Positions 16,146 to 25,241 of a stretch of DNA of 64,000 nt are shown piece after piece. The stretch is taken from positions 4,154,001-4,218,000 of the forward strand of contig NZ_CP107964.1 of NCBI RefSeq assembly GCF_041434935.1, read 5' to 3'. The translations under genes and the position numbers were made by a program. The notes under the pieces are model-generated. The model ran no database searches. It was given only the letters and a program-made list of their open reading frames with translations, and was not told the origin of the DNA. Position 1 is the stretch's first letter, and each line of letters begins with the position of its first letter. The DNA comes from Kitasatospora sp. NBC_00374. Lineage in GTDB: Bacteria; Actinomycetota; Actinomycetes; Streptomycetales; Streptomycetaceae.

Positions 16146-18392
16146 ATGGCACCTCAGCGAACCTCGGGATCAGCGCTCGACAAGGCGAGCCTCGGAGTCA
16201 AGTTCCTGGGCGGCAGCGTGCTCGCCGGCGTCCTGGTCGCCGGCATGGCCCTGCCGGCCGTCGGCGCGCTCGGGCTCACGGCCAAGGACACGGCCGACAG
16301 CTTCGACAACATCCCCGCGGACTTCAAGACTCCCACCCTCTCCCAGGCGTCGACGATCTACGACGCCAAGGGCGGGCTGATCGCCAAGGTCTACGACCGG
16401 GACCGAACGATCCTCACCTCGGACCAGATGGCGCCGATCATGCGCAAGGCCCAGGTGGACATCGAGGACAGCCGCTTCTACGAGCACGGCGCCGTCGACC
16501 TCAAGGGCGTGCTGCGGGCGATCACCAAGAACGCCGAGGCCGGATCCGCCACCCAGGGCGCGTCCACGCTGACCCAGCAGTACGTGAAGAACGTCTTCGT
16601 CGAGCAGGCCGGTGACGACCAGCAGGCCTTCCTCGAGGCGACCAAGAAGAGCCTGGGCCGCAAGATCCAGGAGCTGAAGTACGCCATCAAGCTGGAGGAG
16701 GAGCTGACCAAGGATCAGATCCTCACCAACTACCTCAACATCACCTTCTACGGCCACCAGGCGTACGGCATCGAGGCCGCCGCCAACCGCTACTTCAGCA
16801 AGAGCGCCAAGGACCTGACCGTCCCCGAGGCCGCGATGCTGGCCGGGCTGGTGCAGAACCCCACGGCCTACGACCCGATCCTGCACCCGCAGGCCGCGCA
16901 GACCAGGCGCAACACGGTCATCGGCAAGCTGCTGGAGTACAAGCACATCTCGCCGGAGGAGGCCAAGGCCGCCACCGAGGCCCCGCTCGGGATCAAGTAC
17001 CGGGAGCCGCTGAACGGCTGCATCACCGCCCAGGCGGGGATGGGCTTCTTCTGCGACTACGTGCGCCGGGTGGTCAAGCAGGACCCGGTCTTCGGCAAGA
17101 CCGCCACCGACCGGCAGAAGCTGTGGAGCCAGGGCGGCCTGAAGATCAACACCACCATCGACCCGGACAAGCAGGCCGCCGCCTACAACGCGGTGACCAA
17201 GAAGGTCTACGCGACCGACTCGGTCTCGGCCGCGGCCACCATGGTCAAGCCGGGCACCGGCGAGATCCTGGCGATGGCGCAGACCCGGCCGTACGGCCTG
17301 GACGGCAAGCAGAACCAGACCGTCCTCAACCTCAACGTCGACGCCGCGATGGGCGGCGGCAACGGCTTCTCCCCCGGCTCGACCTTCAAGCCGATCCTGG
17401 CCGCGGCCGCGCTCGAATCGGGTATTCCGATCACCCAGGAGTACCCCTCCCCGCACGACATGGACTACCCGTCCATGAGCACCTGCGAGGGCACCTGGAA
17501 GAACAGCACCCGCAACGCGGCGACCGTGGAGAACGAGTCGGCCAGCGAGGTCGGACCGTTCTCGCTGAAGGACGCCATGGCGAAGTCGGTCAACACCTAC
17601 TTCGTGCAGATGGAGCAGCAGGTCGGTCTCTGCCCGATGAAGCAGATGGCGGACAAGCTCGGCATCAAGAACAAGGCCAACGGCAAGCCGATGGAGCAGG
17701 TCCCCTCCATGGTGCTCGGCACCCAGGAGGTCAGCCCGCTGACCATGGCCAACGTGTACGCGACCTTCGCCGCCCGCGGCCTGTACTGCAGCCCGGTCGC
17801 GATCAGCTCGATGGTCGCCGCCGACGGCAAGAAGCTCCAGGTGCCGAAGGCCAACTGCACCCAGGCGATGTCCGAGGCCACCGCGGACGGCGTCACCACG
17901 CTGCTGCTGGGCGTGACCGAGAAGGGCACCGGCTCGTCGCTCGGCCTGGACGGCGGGCGTTCGATCGCCGGCAAGACCGGTACCACCGACAACCGGTACG
18001 CCGCCTGGTTCACCGGATTCACCCCGGAGCTGTCCACCTCGGTCTGGCTCGGCGGCCCCACCGGCAACGTCTCGATGAAGAACATCAAGATCGGCGGCAA
18101 GCCCTTCAGCGCGGTCTACGGCGCCGACGGCCCCGGCCCGATCTGGCAGCTGGCGATGAACGACGCGCTGGACGGCACGCCGAAGTCCAGCTTCCACACG
18201 GTCAACATCCCGGTGCCGGTGACCCCGACGCCCACCGACGGTGCCACCCCGCCGTCCGGGGACGCCGCCACCGCCGGCAACAACGGCGGCGGGCTGATCA
18301 ACGGGGGCTTCACCTTCCCGCCGATCGGGACCGACGGCGGCATCGGCGGCAACAACGGCAACGGCGGCAACACCGGCGGCCGACGCCACTGA
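16146..18392 (+). CDS. Class A penicillin-binding protein (glycosyltransferase/transpeptidase)
   Basis: A 748-residue bifunctional peptidoglycan synthase. An N-terminal anchor (about 18-44) is followed by a GT51 transglycosylase domain (about 60-245) with the catalytic Glu107 in DIEDSRFYEH and ASTLTQQYVKN, then a transpeptidase domain (about 355-680) with SxxK at Ser412 (GSTFKP), SxN at Ser481 (SVNTYF) and KTG at 610-612. The C-terminus is a Pro/Thr then Gly/Asn-rich tail. It is divergent from wblA, matching the SCO3579/SCO3580 order. The ATG at 16146 has only a weak ribosome site. A 19-bp hairpin terminator follows. Confidence 0.93.
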   Translation: MAPQRTSGSALDKASLGVKFLGGSVLAGVLVAGMALPAVGALGLTAKDTADSFDNIPADFKTPTLSQASTIYDAKGGLIAKVYDRDRTILTSDQMAPIMRKAQVDIEDSRFYEHGAVDLKGVLRAITKNAEAGSATQGASTLTQQYVKNVFVEQAGDDQQAFLEATKKSLGRKIQELKYAIKLEEELTKDQILTNYLNITFYGHQAYGIEAAANRYFSKSAKDLTVPEAAMLAGLVQNPTAYDPILHPQAAQTRRNTVIGKLLEYKHISPEEAKAATEAPLGIKYREPLNGCITAQAGMGFFCDYVRRVVKQDPVFGKTATDRQKLWSQGGLKINTTIDPDKQAAAYNAVTKKVYATDSVSAAATMVKPGTGEILAMAQTRPYGLDGKQNQTVLNLNVDAAMGGGNGFSPGSTFKPILAAAALESGIPITQEYPSPHDMDYPSMSTCEGTWKNSTRNAATVENESASEVGPFSLKDAMAKSVNTYFVQMEQQVGLCPMKQMADKLGIKNKANGKPMEQVPSMVLGTQEVSPLTMANVYATFAARGLYCSPVAISSMVAADGKKLQVPKANCTQAMSEATADGVTTLLLGVTEKGTGSSLGLDGGRSIAGKTGTTDNRYAAWFTGFTPELSTSVWLGGPTGNVSMKNIKIGGKPFSAVYGADGPGPIWQLAMNDALDGTPKSSFHTVNIPVPVTPTPTDGATPPSGDAATAGNNGGGLINGGFTFPPIGTDGGIGGNNGNGGNTGGRRH

Positions 18393-18428
18393 CCCCCGCG
18401 GGGCGACCCGAGCCCGCAGCGCGACGAA

Positions 18429-18471
18429 CGCCCGAGGGCGGTCCCCGAAGCACGGGGACCGCCCTCGGGCG
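18429..18471. terminator. 19-bp perfect hairpin terminator after the PBP gene
   Basis: Arms 18429-18447 and 18453-18471 (CGCCCGAGGGCGGTCCCCG and complement) flank the loop AAGCA. It lies between the convergent PBP and yqeY genes. Confidence 0.9.
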
Positions 18472-18490
18472 TGTCCGGTACCGGCCGGCA

Positions 18491-18550
18491 ACTCGGCCGA
18501 CCTGCGTCGACGTGGGCCGACACGGGCCGACGCGGGCCGACGCGGCTCGG
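18491..18550. repeat. Period-10 tandem repeat
   Basis: Decamers matching CRCGGGCCGA repeat at 18511, 18521 and 18531, with decayed copies at 18491, 18501 and 18541. Non-coding DNA between the terminator and the yqeY stop codon. It looks like slippage DNA. Confidence 0.6.
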
Positions 18551-18562
18551 CGCGCGGCCGGG

Positions 18563-19018
18563 TCAGCCCGCCAGCGCGGCCTTCACCGCGGCGGCCACCC
18601 GGCCGCCCTCGGCCCGGTCGCCGACCTTGGGGCGCACCAGCTTCATCACCGCACCCATCGCCTGCGGGCCGGTGGCACCGACCGCGGCCACCGCCTCGGC
18701 GACGATCGCGGTCAGCTCCTCGTCCGAGAGCTGCTGCGGCAGGTACTGCGCCAGCACCTCGCCCTCGGCCCGCTCCCGGGCGGCCGACTCGGTCCGGCCG
18801 GCCTGCTCGAAGGCCTCCGCCGCCTCCCGGCGCTTCTTGGCCTCGCGGACCACCAGCTGAAGCACCTCGCTGTCGGAGAGCTCGCGCTTCTCCTTACCGG
18901 CCACCTCCTCCGAGGTGACCGCCGACAGTGTCAGCCGGATGGTGGAGGAGCGCAGCTCGTCCCGGGCCCTGATCGCAGCCGTCAGGTCCTCCTGCAGCTG
19001 CTGCTTAAGCGTCGTCAT
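18563..19018 (-). CDS. GatB/YqeY-domain protein
   Basis: A 151-residue YqeY-type protein: MTTLKQQLQEDLTAAIRARD, RSSTIRLTLSA, then the acidic helix L-S-D-S-E-V-L-Q-L-V-V-R-E-A-K-K-R and the C-terminal G-A-V-M-K-L-V-R-P-K-V-G-D-R-A-E-G-G-R. This fold is the tail domain of GatB and may aid tRNA-dependent amidation, though the free-standing form has no proven role. The ATG at 19018 was chosen at the start of the conserved block; upstream in-frame sequence is of low quality. Monocistronic. Confidence 0.9.
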   Translation of the reverse strand: MTTLKQQLQEDLTAAIRARDELRSSTIRLTLSAVTSEEVAGKEKRELSDSEVLQLVVREAKKRREAAEAFEQAGRTESAARERAEGEVLAQYLPQQLSDEELTAIVAEAVAAVGATGPQAMGAVMKLVRPKVGDRAEGGRVAAAVKAALAG

Positions 19019-19217
19019 GCCGACGAGTCTCGCACCTGACCGGCACCGACGCCCCTGATTAAGCCCCCGCGGGCCCGCCCTGCCATCCTCCCGGCGCCGG
19101 CCACGGCGGGCCGCGGCGGGCGGCGCGGGCTCGGCGGAGGATGACGGCAGCTCACCGGCACCCTCGGTGACCACCTGCGCGTTCGGTCTCTGATCGCCCG
19201 TCTGAGACCATGGACCG

Positions 19218-20159
19218 ATGCGACCGCTGTACTCCGTCCCGCTCGGAATCGCCGCCACCGGCGCCGCCTGCCTCGCCTACGCCGCCGGGTACGAGGTCCG
19301 CTCGTTCCGGCTGCGCCGGGTGGAGGTCCCGATCCTGCCGCGCGGCGCCCGGCCCCTCCGGGTGCTCCAGCTCTCCGACATCCACATGGTCGCCGGACAG
19401 GGCAAGAAGCAGCGCTGGCTGCAGAGCCTCGCCGGGCTCCGGCCCGACCTGGTGGTGAACACCGGCGACAACCTCTCCGACCCGCTCGGCGTACCCGCCA
19501 CCCTCGACGCGCTCGGCCCGCTGATGGACTTCCCTGGTGTCTACGTCTTCGGCTCCAACGACTACTACGGTCCGGCCCGCAAGAGCCCGACCCGCTACCT
19601 CGGTGCGCTGCGCAGCGGCATCCACGGCCTCAACAACCCGGACGGCACCGGTCGACGGGGCATCACCGGAGCCGTCCACAACCCCTGGCAGAAGCTGCGC
19701 GACGGCTTCGACGCGGCCGGCTGGCTCAACCTCAACAACGCCCGTGGCCGGCTGACCCTGGCCGGCCTCGACGTCGAGTTCACCGGCCTGGACGACCCGC
19801 ACATCCGGCACGACCGCTACGAGGACGTGGCCGGCGGGCCCTCGCCCGACGCCGACCTCTCGCTGGCCGTGGTGCACGCCCCGTACCTGCGGGTGCTGGA
19901 CGCCTTCACCGCCGACCGGTACCCGCTGATACTGGCCGGGCACACCCACGGCGGACAGCTCTGCATCCCGTTCTACGGCGCCCTGGTCACCAACTGCGAC
20001 CTGGACGCCGACCGGGTCAAGGGCCTGTCCGCCCACCGCGCCGGCGGCCAGCGCTCCTACCTGCACGTCTCGGCCGGCTGCGGCACCAACCGCTACACCC
20101 CGGTCCGCTTCGCCTGCCCGCCGGAGGCCACCCTGCTCACCCTGACGCCTCGGCGCTGA
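19218..20159 (+). CDS. Membrane-anchored metallophosphoesterase
   Basis: A 313-residue calcineurin-like phosphoesterase. A hydrophobic N-terminal segment (about residues 5-20) probably anchors it. The five metal motifs appear in order: LQLSDIHM, NTGDNLSD, FGSNDYYG, VVHAPY and AGHTHGGQ (about 245-252), followed by the C-terminal VSAGCGTNRYTP. This pattern matches the YkuE/UDP-2,3-diacylglucosamine-hydrolase-like group common in actinobacteria. The physiological substrate is unknown. The start is ATG at 19218. It is followed by tRNA-Pro, and a conserved PBP-YqeY-phosphoesterase order is typical in Streptomyces. Confidence 0.92.
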   Translation: MRPLYSVPLGIAATGAACLAYAAGYEVRSFRLRRVEVPILPRGARPLRVLQLSDIHMVAGQGKKQRWLQSLAGLRPDLVVNTGDNLSDPLGVPATLDALGPLMDFPGVYVFGSNDYYGPARKSPTRYLGALRSGIHGLNNPDGTGRRGITGAVHNPWQKLRDGFDAAGWLNLNNARGRLTLAGLDVEFTGLDDPHIRHDRYEDVAGGPSPDADLSLAVVHAPYLRVLDAFTADRYPLILAGHTHGGQLCIPFYGALVTNCDLDADRVKGLSAHRAGGQRSYLHVSAGCGTNRYTPVRFACPPEATLLTLTPRR

Positions 20160-20259
20160 CCTGCGACGAAGCCCTCCGGGGAATCGGATTTCGTCTCTCG
20201 GCGCACGTCCGGTAGAGTTCTACTCGTTGCGCCGGAGACGGAAGCAACAACAGCAGGAC

Positions 20260-20333
<74 letters not shown>

Positions 20334-20350
20334 CCCAGTAAGACCAGCTC

Positions 20351-20382
20351 AGGGCCGGTCTCCCGCAAGGGAGACCGGCCCT
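20351..20382. terminator. Hairpin terminator after tRNA-Pro
   Basis: A 14-bp perfect stem, 20351-20364 with 20369-20382 (AGGGCCGGTCTCCC and complement), with a GCAA tetraloop. Confidence 0.9.
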
Positions 20383-20755
20383 GACTGGTTCTCAGGGCGC
20401 GTCCGGCCTCTCCTCCCGCATCCCGGTGAGCGCGGCCTGTGGTCGGAGCCGTTGGCCGCACCGCGGCCGTGAACCACGCAGGCGAGCCTGTGGCCCTCGC
20501 ACGGCTTCGGCCGGGTGCGGGCGATGGTGCGGTGGGAGGGAGGACGCCCTTGGGGCGCCGATGTCCAGGCAGGAGTCGCCCTTCGGCGGGCATCGGTGCA
20601 GCTCGCCGGCGTCCGGCTCGTACGGCCGCCGCCCCACCCGGACGCTCGTCGGACGGAGAGGCGCCGTGGCGCCCACGGCGCGGGGGCCGCTGCTGCGCAG
20701 GAAGTCGGCCGGTCCTGGTTTCTGCGCAGCGGGCTCTGGTGGGAGTGGCCTCGGG
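20383..20755. other. Non-coding gap downstream of tRNA-Pro
   Basis: The 373 bases between the tRNA terminator and the stop codon of the DUF4352 gene contain open frames only of the GC-skew shadow type. No integrase, att-like direct copy of the tRNA 3' end, repeat or recognisable domain was seen. Confidence 0.5.
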
Positions 20756-21745
20756 TCAGCTGGGGGGACCGGACCAGATGACGTTCTTGCGCTGCAGCCC
20801 GGAGCCGTAGTTGAACTCGACGGTGAACGGGTCGGCTGCGTCGTCCGGCAGGGCGTACGCAGACAGGCTGGTGGCCTCCTGGCCGGGAGCAACGGAGCCG
20901 GCGAGGAACTTCGTCCGTCCGCTTCCGTCGATCAGAGTGAAGACGAGGTTGCCCTTGGCGTCCTTGACGAAGGGCGATCCGGACCCGTAGAGCGAGAGCT
21001 CCTTCGGCCCGGTGTTGACGACGGTGATCCGCACCTGGATGATCTTGGCGTTCTTGGGGGCCTCGTGCACGGTCTCACGCGGAACGTACGGCTCCGGCGC
21101 CGCCGTTGTGACCTTCAGTCCGTCCTCGTACGTGTAGGACTGGCCGAACGACAGGCGCCGGGCCCGCTCGTCCGCGGCCCGCTTCTCCTGCTCGGCCTCG
21201 ATCCTCTTGTGTGCGGCGTCGATCCGCTCCTTCTCCTTCGCCGCCCGCTCCTCGGCGCGAGCGCGGGCGGCGTCCTCGTCCGCCCGTCGCTCCTCGTTGA
21301 CCGCCCGTACATGCGCCACGACGACCACCCCGGTGCCGACCGAGACCAGCAGGCCTGCGACGCCCAGGATCACGCCCGCGAGCGCCATCGCCCGGTTGGT
21401 CGCCTGCCCCTTGCGCACAAGGCCCAGCCCGATGGCACCGAAGATCACGGCAAGCAGGGACGGCAGCCAGGACAGCCAGAACAGGATGAGGACCAGGCTG
21501 AGGACGGCACCGGTGATCCCGAGCACCATGGCCGCGATGCCAAGGCCGTTGCGAGGCTGCGGCGCCGGCATCGGGTACAGCGGCCAGTACGGCACACCCG
21601 GGCCCGCGCCCGGGGCAGGGGTCGCCCCCTGACCCGGCGTCTCGCCCTGGCCCTCGCCCTGCCCCTGGACGGGCGGTGCCCACGGGTTGGCGTCGGCCGG
21701 TTCCCCGGCGGACTGCGGGCTGTCGGGCGGGGCAGGTGTGGTCAT
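20756..21745 (-). CDS. DUF4352-type extracellular protein with membrane segments
   Basis: A 329-residue protein. A Pro/Gly/Gln-rich cytoplasmic N-terminus (to about residue 60) is followed by DUF4190-like paired helices (GLGIAAMVLGITGAVLSLV; later MALAGVILGVAGLLVSVG), then a highly charged Glu/Arg/Ala coiled coil (about 145-190), then a C-terminal beta domain with I-I-Q-V-R-I-T-V-V-N-T-G-P-K-E-L as in DUF4352 (immunoprotective extracellular, Ig-like). The C-terminal domain probably lies outside the cell. ATG 21745 is preceded by AAGGAT; in-frame codons extend 6 residues upstream. Monocistronic. The function is unknown. Confidence 0.8.
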   Translation of the reverse strand: MTTPAPPDSPQSAGEPADANPWAPPVQGQGEGQGETPGQGATPAPGAGPGVPYWPLYPMPAPQPRNGLGIAAMVLGITGAVLSLVLILFWLSWLPSLLAVIFGAIGLGLVRKGQATNRAMALAGVILGVAGLLVSVGTGVVVVAHVRAVNEERRADEDAARARAEERAAKEKERIDAAHKRIEAEQEKRAADERARRLSFGQSYTYEDGLKVTTAAPEPYVPRETVHEAPKNAKIIQVRITVVNTGPKELSLYGSGSPFVKDAKGNLVFTLIDGSGRTKFLAGSVAPGQEATSLSAYALPDDAADPFTVEFNYGSGLQRKNVIWSGPPS

Positions 21746-22055
21746 ACGAAATCCTTCAAGCACGTTGAGATGATGAGCGGCTGGTCAGCGCCGACGCCGA
21801 AGTCTGTCCCGATCCCCCGGCGACAGCGATCCGATTTCCGCGAAGCGGGCACCGGCCCCGACCGGACCCACACGTCGACACCCCGGGACGGGACACCGAC
21901 GGGGTCGGCGGGTGATCAACATACAGGTGGCGGTCACGGCCCCGACATCGCGATCCGGGGCCAGGCCGGGCAGCAGCAGCTGTGGTTCGCAGGCGGCTGA
22001 CCGTGATCCTCGGGTCTGCCTGCGCGCCCGGCGCCACCGCGCCTAGCCTGGCCGG
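21746..22055. other. Divergent intergenic region, DUF4352 / GIY-YIG-like genes
   Basis: This 310-base stretch must hold two divergent promoters. I see no strong inverted repeat and no convincing open frame. A short relatively AT-rich tract (TGATCAACATACAGG at about 21912) is the best promoter candidate for the rightward gene. Confidence 0.4.
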
Positions 22056-23036
22056 GTGAACCCGCCTCCCCGGCGCCGGCCTCTCGCCGATCCCGCGACA
22101 CGGCAGTCGCCACATCCGGCGACGACGGTCCCCAGCGCGGAGGAACGGGTGAGCACCTGGCAGTCGATCCTGCTCCCGCTCTCCTCCCGTCAGCCGCAGG
22201 TCGACCCCGAGCCGACAGGCGATGCCGCCGCGGAGCCGAGGAGTGGTCCCGAGGCCTACGGGGTGGCGACCTGGGAGGAGGTCGACCGGAAGCTCGAAGC
22301 GCGGATCGCCGCCCTCAAGGAGCAGGAGCGTGCCCGCGTCGAGCGCGAGGCGGAGGCCGTCCGACGACGAGCCGCCCTCGCCCGTCGGCGAGCACTGGCC
22401 GCGCTCGCCGACTCGGTGCTCGCCCTGGTGGAAGCCCGTCGGCTCGCCGACCCGGAGGGCTGGCGGGCCGTGGTCGAGCAGGAACAGCGCCGAGCCGAGG
22501 CGTGGCGGAGAACGGCGCACGAGAACGCCCAACGGTGGGCTGTCGTCCAGGAGAACAACCGACGGGCCGCGGAGCGGCTGGCGGCGGGCGGTTCGTGGGC
22601 GGGGGTGGGTTACGCGTTCCCCGCTCCCGTGGCCGAAGCCCCGTGGGAACCGGCGATCCAGCTCGTCTACCTCGTCGAGCACCGCGGGCTTCGCGCAGTG
22701 AAGATCGGCATCGGTAGCTCGGGCCGGATCCTGGAGCACGTCCGCAACGGGTGGCGGGAGACCCACCGGTCCCAGCTGTCCCGCCATGCCCGACGGGTCG
22801 AGGCGGCCGTACTCGAGCGCGTCCGGAGCGCGGGGATTCCGCCGTTCCTGACGCAGGGACAGATGCCGCAGGCCGGCTGGACCGAGACGATGGACTCCGC
22901 GCTGATCTCGGCGGACGAGGTATGGGCGATGGTGGCGGAAGAGTACGCGGCGCTGGAGCGCGGAGCCGAGCGGGAAGCGTCCGTCGGAGTGACAGCCCGA
23001 CGGGTCATCACGGATCGAGACGGGGCCGACACCTAG
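22056..23036 (+). CDS. Coiled-coil protein with GIY-YIG-like (T5orf172/MUG113-type) domain
   Basis: A 326-residue protein. Residues 1-70 are Pro-rich and low in structure. Residues 76-175 are a long Glu/Arg/Ala coiled coil. Residues 202-290 resemble the T5orf172/MUG113 branch of GIY-YIG nucleases: IQLVYLVEH, RAVKIGIGSSGR-ILEH and NGW, with a following helix LSRHARRVEAAVLERVR. In this family K-I-G-x-x-x replaces the second GIY-YIG strand, and the conserved Arg and Glu are present. Nuclease activity is inferred from fold only. The start is ATG at 22056, although GTG starts such as 22149 are possible. The next gene begins 9 bases after its stop, suggesting co-transcription. Confidence 0.7.
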   Translation: MNPPPRRRPLADPATRQSPHPATTVPSAEERVSTWQSILLPLSSRQPQVDPEPTGDAAAEPRSGPEAYGVATWEEVDRKLEARIAALKEQERARVEREAEAVRRRAALARRRALAALADSVLALVEARRLADPEGWRAVVEQEQRRAEAWRRTAHENAQRWAVVQENNRRAAERLAAGGSWAGVGYAFPAPVAEAPWEPAIQLVYLVEHRGLRAVKIGIGSSGRILEHVRNGWRETHRSQLSRHARRVEAAVLERVRSAGIPPFLTQGQMPQAGWTETMDSALISADEVWAMVAEEYAALERGAEREASVGVTARRVITDRDGADT

Positions 23037-23045
23037 CGTGACCGT

Positions 23046-24956
23046 ATGACCACAGAACGTTTTCTCGGCGCTTCCGGGGGGCCGGCGATGCCGGTTGCCC
23101 CCCGGCGAAGCGGGTTCGCGGCACTGTTCGTGCTGGCTCTCGCCCTGCTCACCGCCGTCGCGGCCATCACTCCGGCCGCCGCCGCGCGCCGGGCGGGGGG
23201 CACCGTGACCGTGGAGGTCGTCAACAACAGCGACCGCGACCTGATCGGCTCGGCCATCAACGTCATCCACGGCTGCCTGCTCGCCCCGGCGCCGGGCCGT
23301 ATCAACGCGGGAACCACCGGCCGCTGGACCGCGACGGCGTGCGGCGACCTCGTCGGCACCGAGGGAACGATCTCCTACCAGGTCGCGGGCGAGGGCACCG
23401 CGACGGTCGACGTGGGCTGGAACGTCCCGTTCGTCGGTGAGAACAGCTTCACGGAGAAGGCTCCCACCGGCTACGTGGTGAGCCACAGCGGCGGCGAGGA
23501 CCCGAGCTCGCCCGCCCGGTTCACCTTCGACTGCAACTCCACGACCTGCGACGGGATCCCCGACGACTGGAAGCGGAACGGCGTCACCATCGACCCCGGC
23601 AACGGCGCCGGCCCGCAGTTCATCGACCTGCCCAAGATGGGCGCGGACGTGAACAAGCCGGACGTCTTCGTCCAGCTCGACTGGATGGCCGGTCCGGCCC
23701 ACAGCCACGCGCTCGACCCGCAGGCGATCAGGAAGGTGGTCGACGCCTTCGCGAAGTCGCCGTTCAACCGGCACTCCCCGACGACGGGCATCAACCTGCA
23801 CGTCGACGCCGGGCCCAACAGCGTTCTCAACTTCGCGACCGGTGCCACCTGGGGCACCCTCAGCCGGGCGAAGGCGCTGACCGAGACCGCCAACCTGGGG
23901 GTCAAGGACGCGAACGGCATGTACACCTGGAACGCCTTCAACGCGCTGAAGACGGCCACCACGGGCGGTTTCGTGAACACCGGGCGGTCGTCGATCTTCC
24001 ACTACGCGATCTCGGCGCACAACCTGGAGCCCGGTTCCGCCTCCAGCGGCATCTCCTCCGGCACCCCGGCCAGCGACTTCATCGTCAGCCTGGGCAGCTT
24101 CACCAACAACGTCGGCACGGTCAACGAGCAGGCCGGGACGTTCATGCACGAGCTGGGCCACAACCTCGGCCTGCGGCACGGCGGGGACTTCGACCTGCCC
24201 AACCACCGGCCGCAGTACTTCAGCGTGATGAACTACTCGTACCAGATGGGCCTGGCCTCCGGGACCACCAGCGGGCTCATGGACTACTCCCGTCAGGCGG
24301 CCTCGCTGCAGGAGCCCACCCTGGACGAGCGGCAGTACCCGGGCAGTGTGGGGAACTTCGACGTCCGGCACTACTGCACCAAGCCGACCGGGGGCGGCTC
24401 GTTCGTCACCGTGCTGGCGAGCGCCGGCCGGGTCGACTGGAACTGCAACGGCATGATCGACGAGAGCCCGGTCGCGGTCGACACCAACAACGACGGGCAG
24501 ATCACCACCCTCACCGGCCACAACGACTGGAACGCCATCCAGCTGCGCGGCGGCTCGATCAGCCACCCCGGTGACTCCGGCGGCGTTCCGGCGCCGACCC
24601 CGGACAACGAGCTGACCCCCGACGAGGCCGCCATGGACCTCCCGGTGGACACCACGCCGCCGGTCACCACGGCGAAGACGCACCCGTACGCCGGGGAGCA
24701 CGAGGTCTACCACGAGGACGTCACCGTCACCCTCACCGCGACGGACGACATCTCCGGCGTGGCCAGGACCGAGTACAACCTCGACGGCGCGGGATGGCGG
24801 GACTACACCGGCCCGGTCACCGTGAGCGGCGACGGCGAGCACACACTGCTCTACCGCTCGATCGACCACTCGCAGAACGTGGAGCAGGCCAAGTCGCTGA
24901 CCATCCGGATCGACTGCGACGGGGAGCGGCACGACGACTGGCACCAGTCACCGTGA
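23046..24956 (+). CDS. Secreted zinc metalloprotease with aegerolysin-like N-terminal domain
   Basis: A 636-residue secreted protein. Residues 22-47 form a signal peptide ending in A-A-A-A. Residues 53-165 resemble aegerolysin/ET79-type beta-sandwich proteins (VTVEVVNNSDRDL, TACGDLVGTEGTISYQVAG, VDVGWNVPFVGENSFT). Residues 166-500 form a zinc protease with the metzincin motif H368-E-x-x-H372-x-x-G-x-x-H378 (HELGHNLGLRH) and a Met-turn candidate Met395 in FSVMNYSY. Residues 535-622 are an OmpL47/Big-like beta domain (DDISGVARTEYNLDGAGW). A Ca-binding-like VDTNNDGQI lies at 478-486. ATG 23046 follows the preceding stop by 9 bases. Confidence 0.85.
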   Translation: MTTERFLGASGGPAMPVAPRRSGFAALFVLALALLTAVAAITPAAAARRAGGTVTVEVVNNSDRDLIGSAINVIHGCLLAPAPGRINAGTTGRWTATACGDLVGTEGTISYQVAGEGTATVDVGWNVPFVGENSFTEKAPTGYVVSHSGGEDPSSPARFTFDCNSTTCDGIPDDWKRNGVTIDPGNGAGPQFIDLPKMGADVNKPDVFVQLDWMAGPAHSHALDPQAIRKVVDAFAKSPFNRHSPTTGINLHVDAGPNSVLNFATGATWGTLSRAKALTETANLGVKDANGMYTWNAFNALKTATTGGFVNTGRSSIFHYAISAHNLEPGSASSGISSGTPASDFIVSLGSFTNNVGTVNEQAGTFMHELGHNLGLRHGGDFDLPNHRPQYFSVMNYSYQMGLASGTTSGLMDYSRQAASLQEPTLDERQYPGSVGNFDVRHYCTKPTGGGSFVTVLASAGRVDWNCNGMIDESPVAVDTNNDGQITTLTGHNDWNAIQLRGGSISHPGDSGGVPAPTPDNELTPDEAAMDLPVDTTPPVTTAKTHPYAGEHEVYHEDVTVTLTATDDISGVARTEYNLDGAGWRDYTGPVTVSGDGEHTLLYRSIDHSQNVEQAKSLTIRIDCDGERHDDWHQSP

Positions 24957-25054
24957 CAGCGGCCTCGCGTGATCCGCGCCCACGCGCCACGCGAGGGCCC
25001 GGCCCACGGGGAACGTCCACCGGCGGACGTCCGCAGGCCGACTGACCGCACCAC

Positions 25055-25089
25055 CGGACCCCCGGGCCGCCCCTCGGCCCGGGGGTCCG
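25055..25089. terminator. 14-bp hairpin terminator after the metalloprotease gene
   Basis: Arms 25055-25068 and 25076-25089 (CGGACCCCCGGGCC and complement) enclose a 7-base loop. It lies 98 bases past the protease stop codon. Confidence 0.8.
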
Positions 25090-25241
25090 CGCGTGTCCGA
25101 CACCCCGCCGGAGGGGGTTCGCCCTCGCCCGGCCAGGGCGTCTGCGGGCTGCCCGCCACCGGGCGGCGAGAGCAGGCCGGGCCACGGGTAGCCTGCCAGG
25201 CGAGCCCGGGCCCCACGGCCGTCAGCAGCAGAGGGAGAACC

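Noticed and set aside
16170-18491. A 773-codon open frame opposite the PBP gene
   Set aside because: It lies antisense to a protein with all PBP catalytic motifs and contains only low-complexity Leu/Gly/Val/Arg sequence.
20383-20755. Integrated-element scar downstream of tRNA-Pro
   Set aside because: No integrase and no repeated tRNA 3' end were found to the right of the tRNA.
21756-24944. A 1062-codon open frame on the minus strand
   Set aside because: It runs antisense to the GIY-YIG-like and metalloprotease genes and is rich in Val, Gly, Arg and His without domains; it reflects GC-skewed third positions of the real genes.
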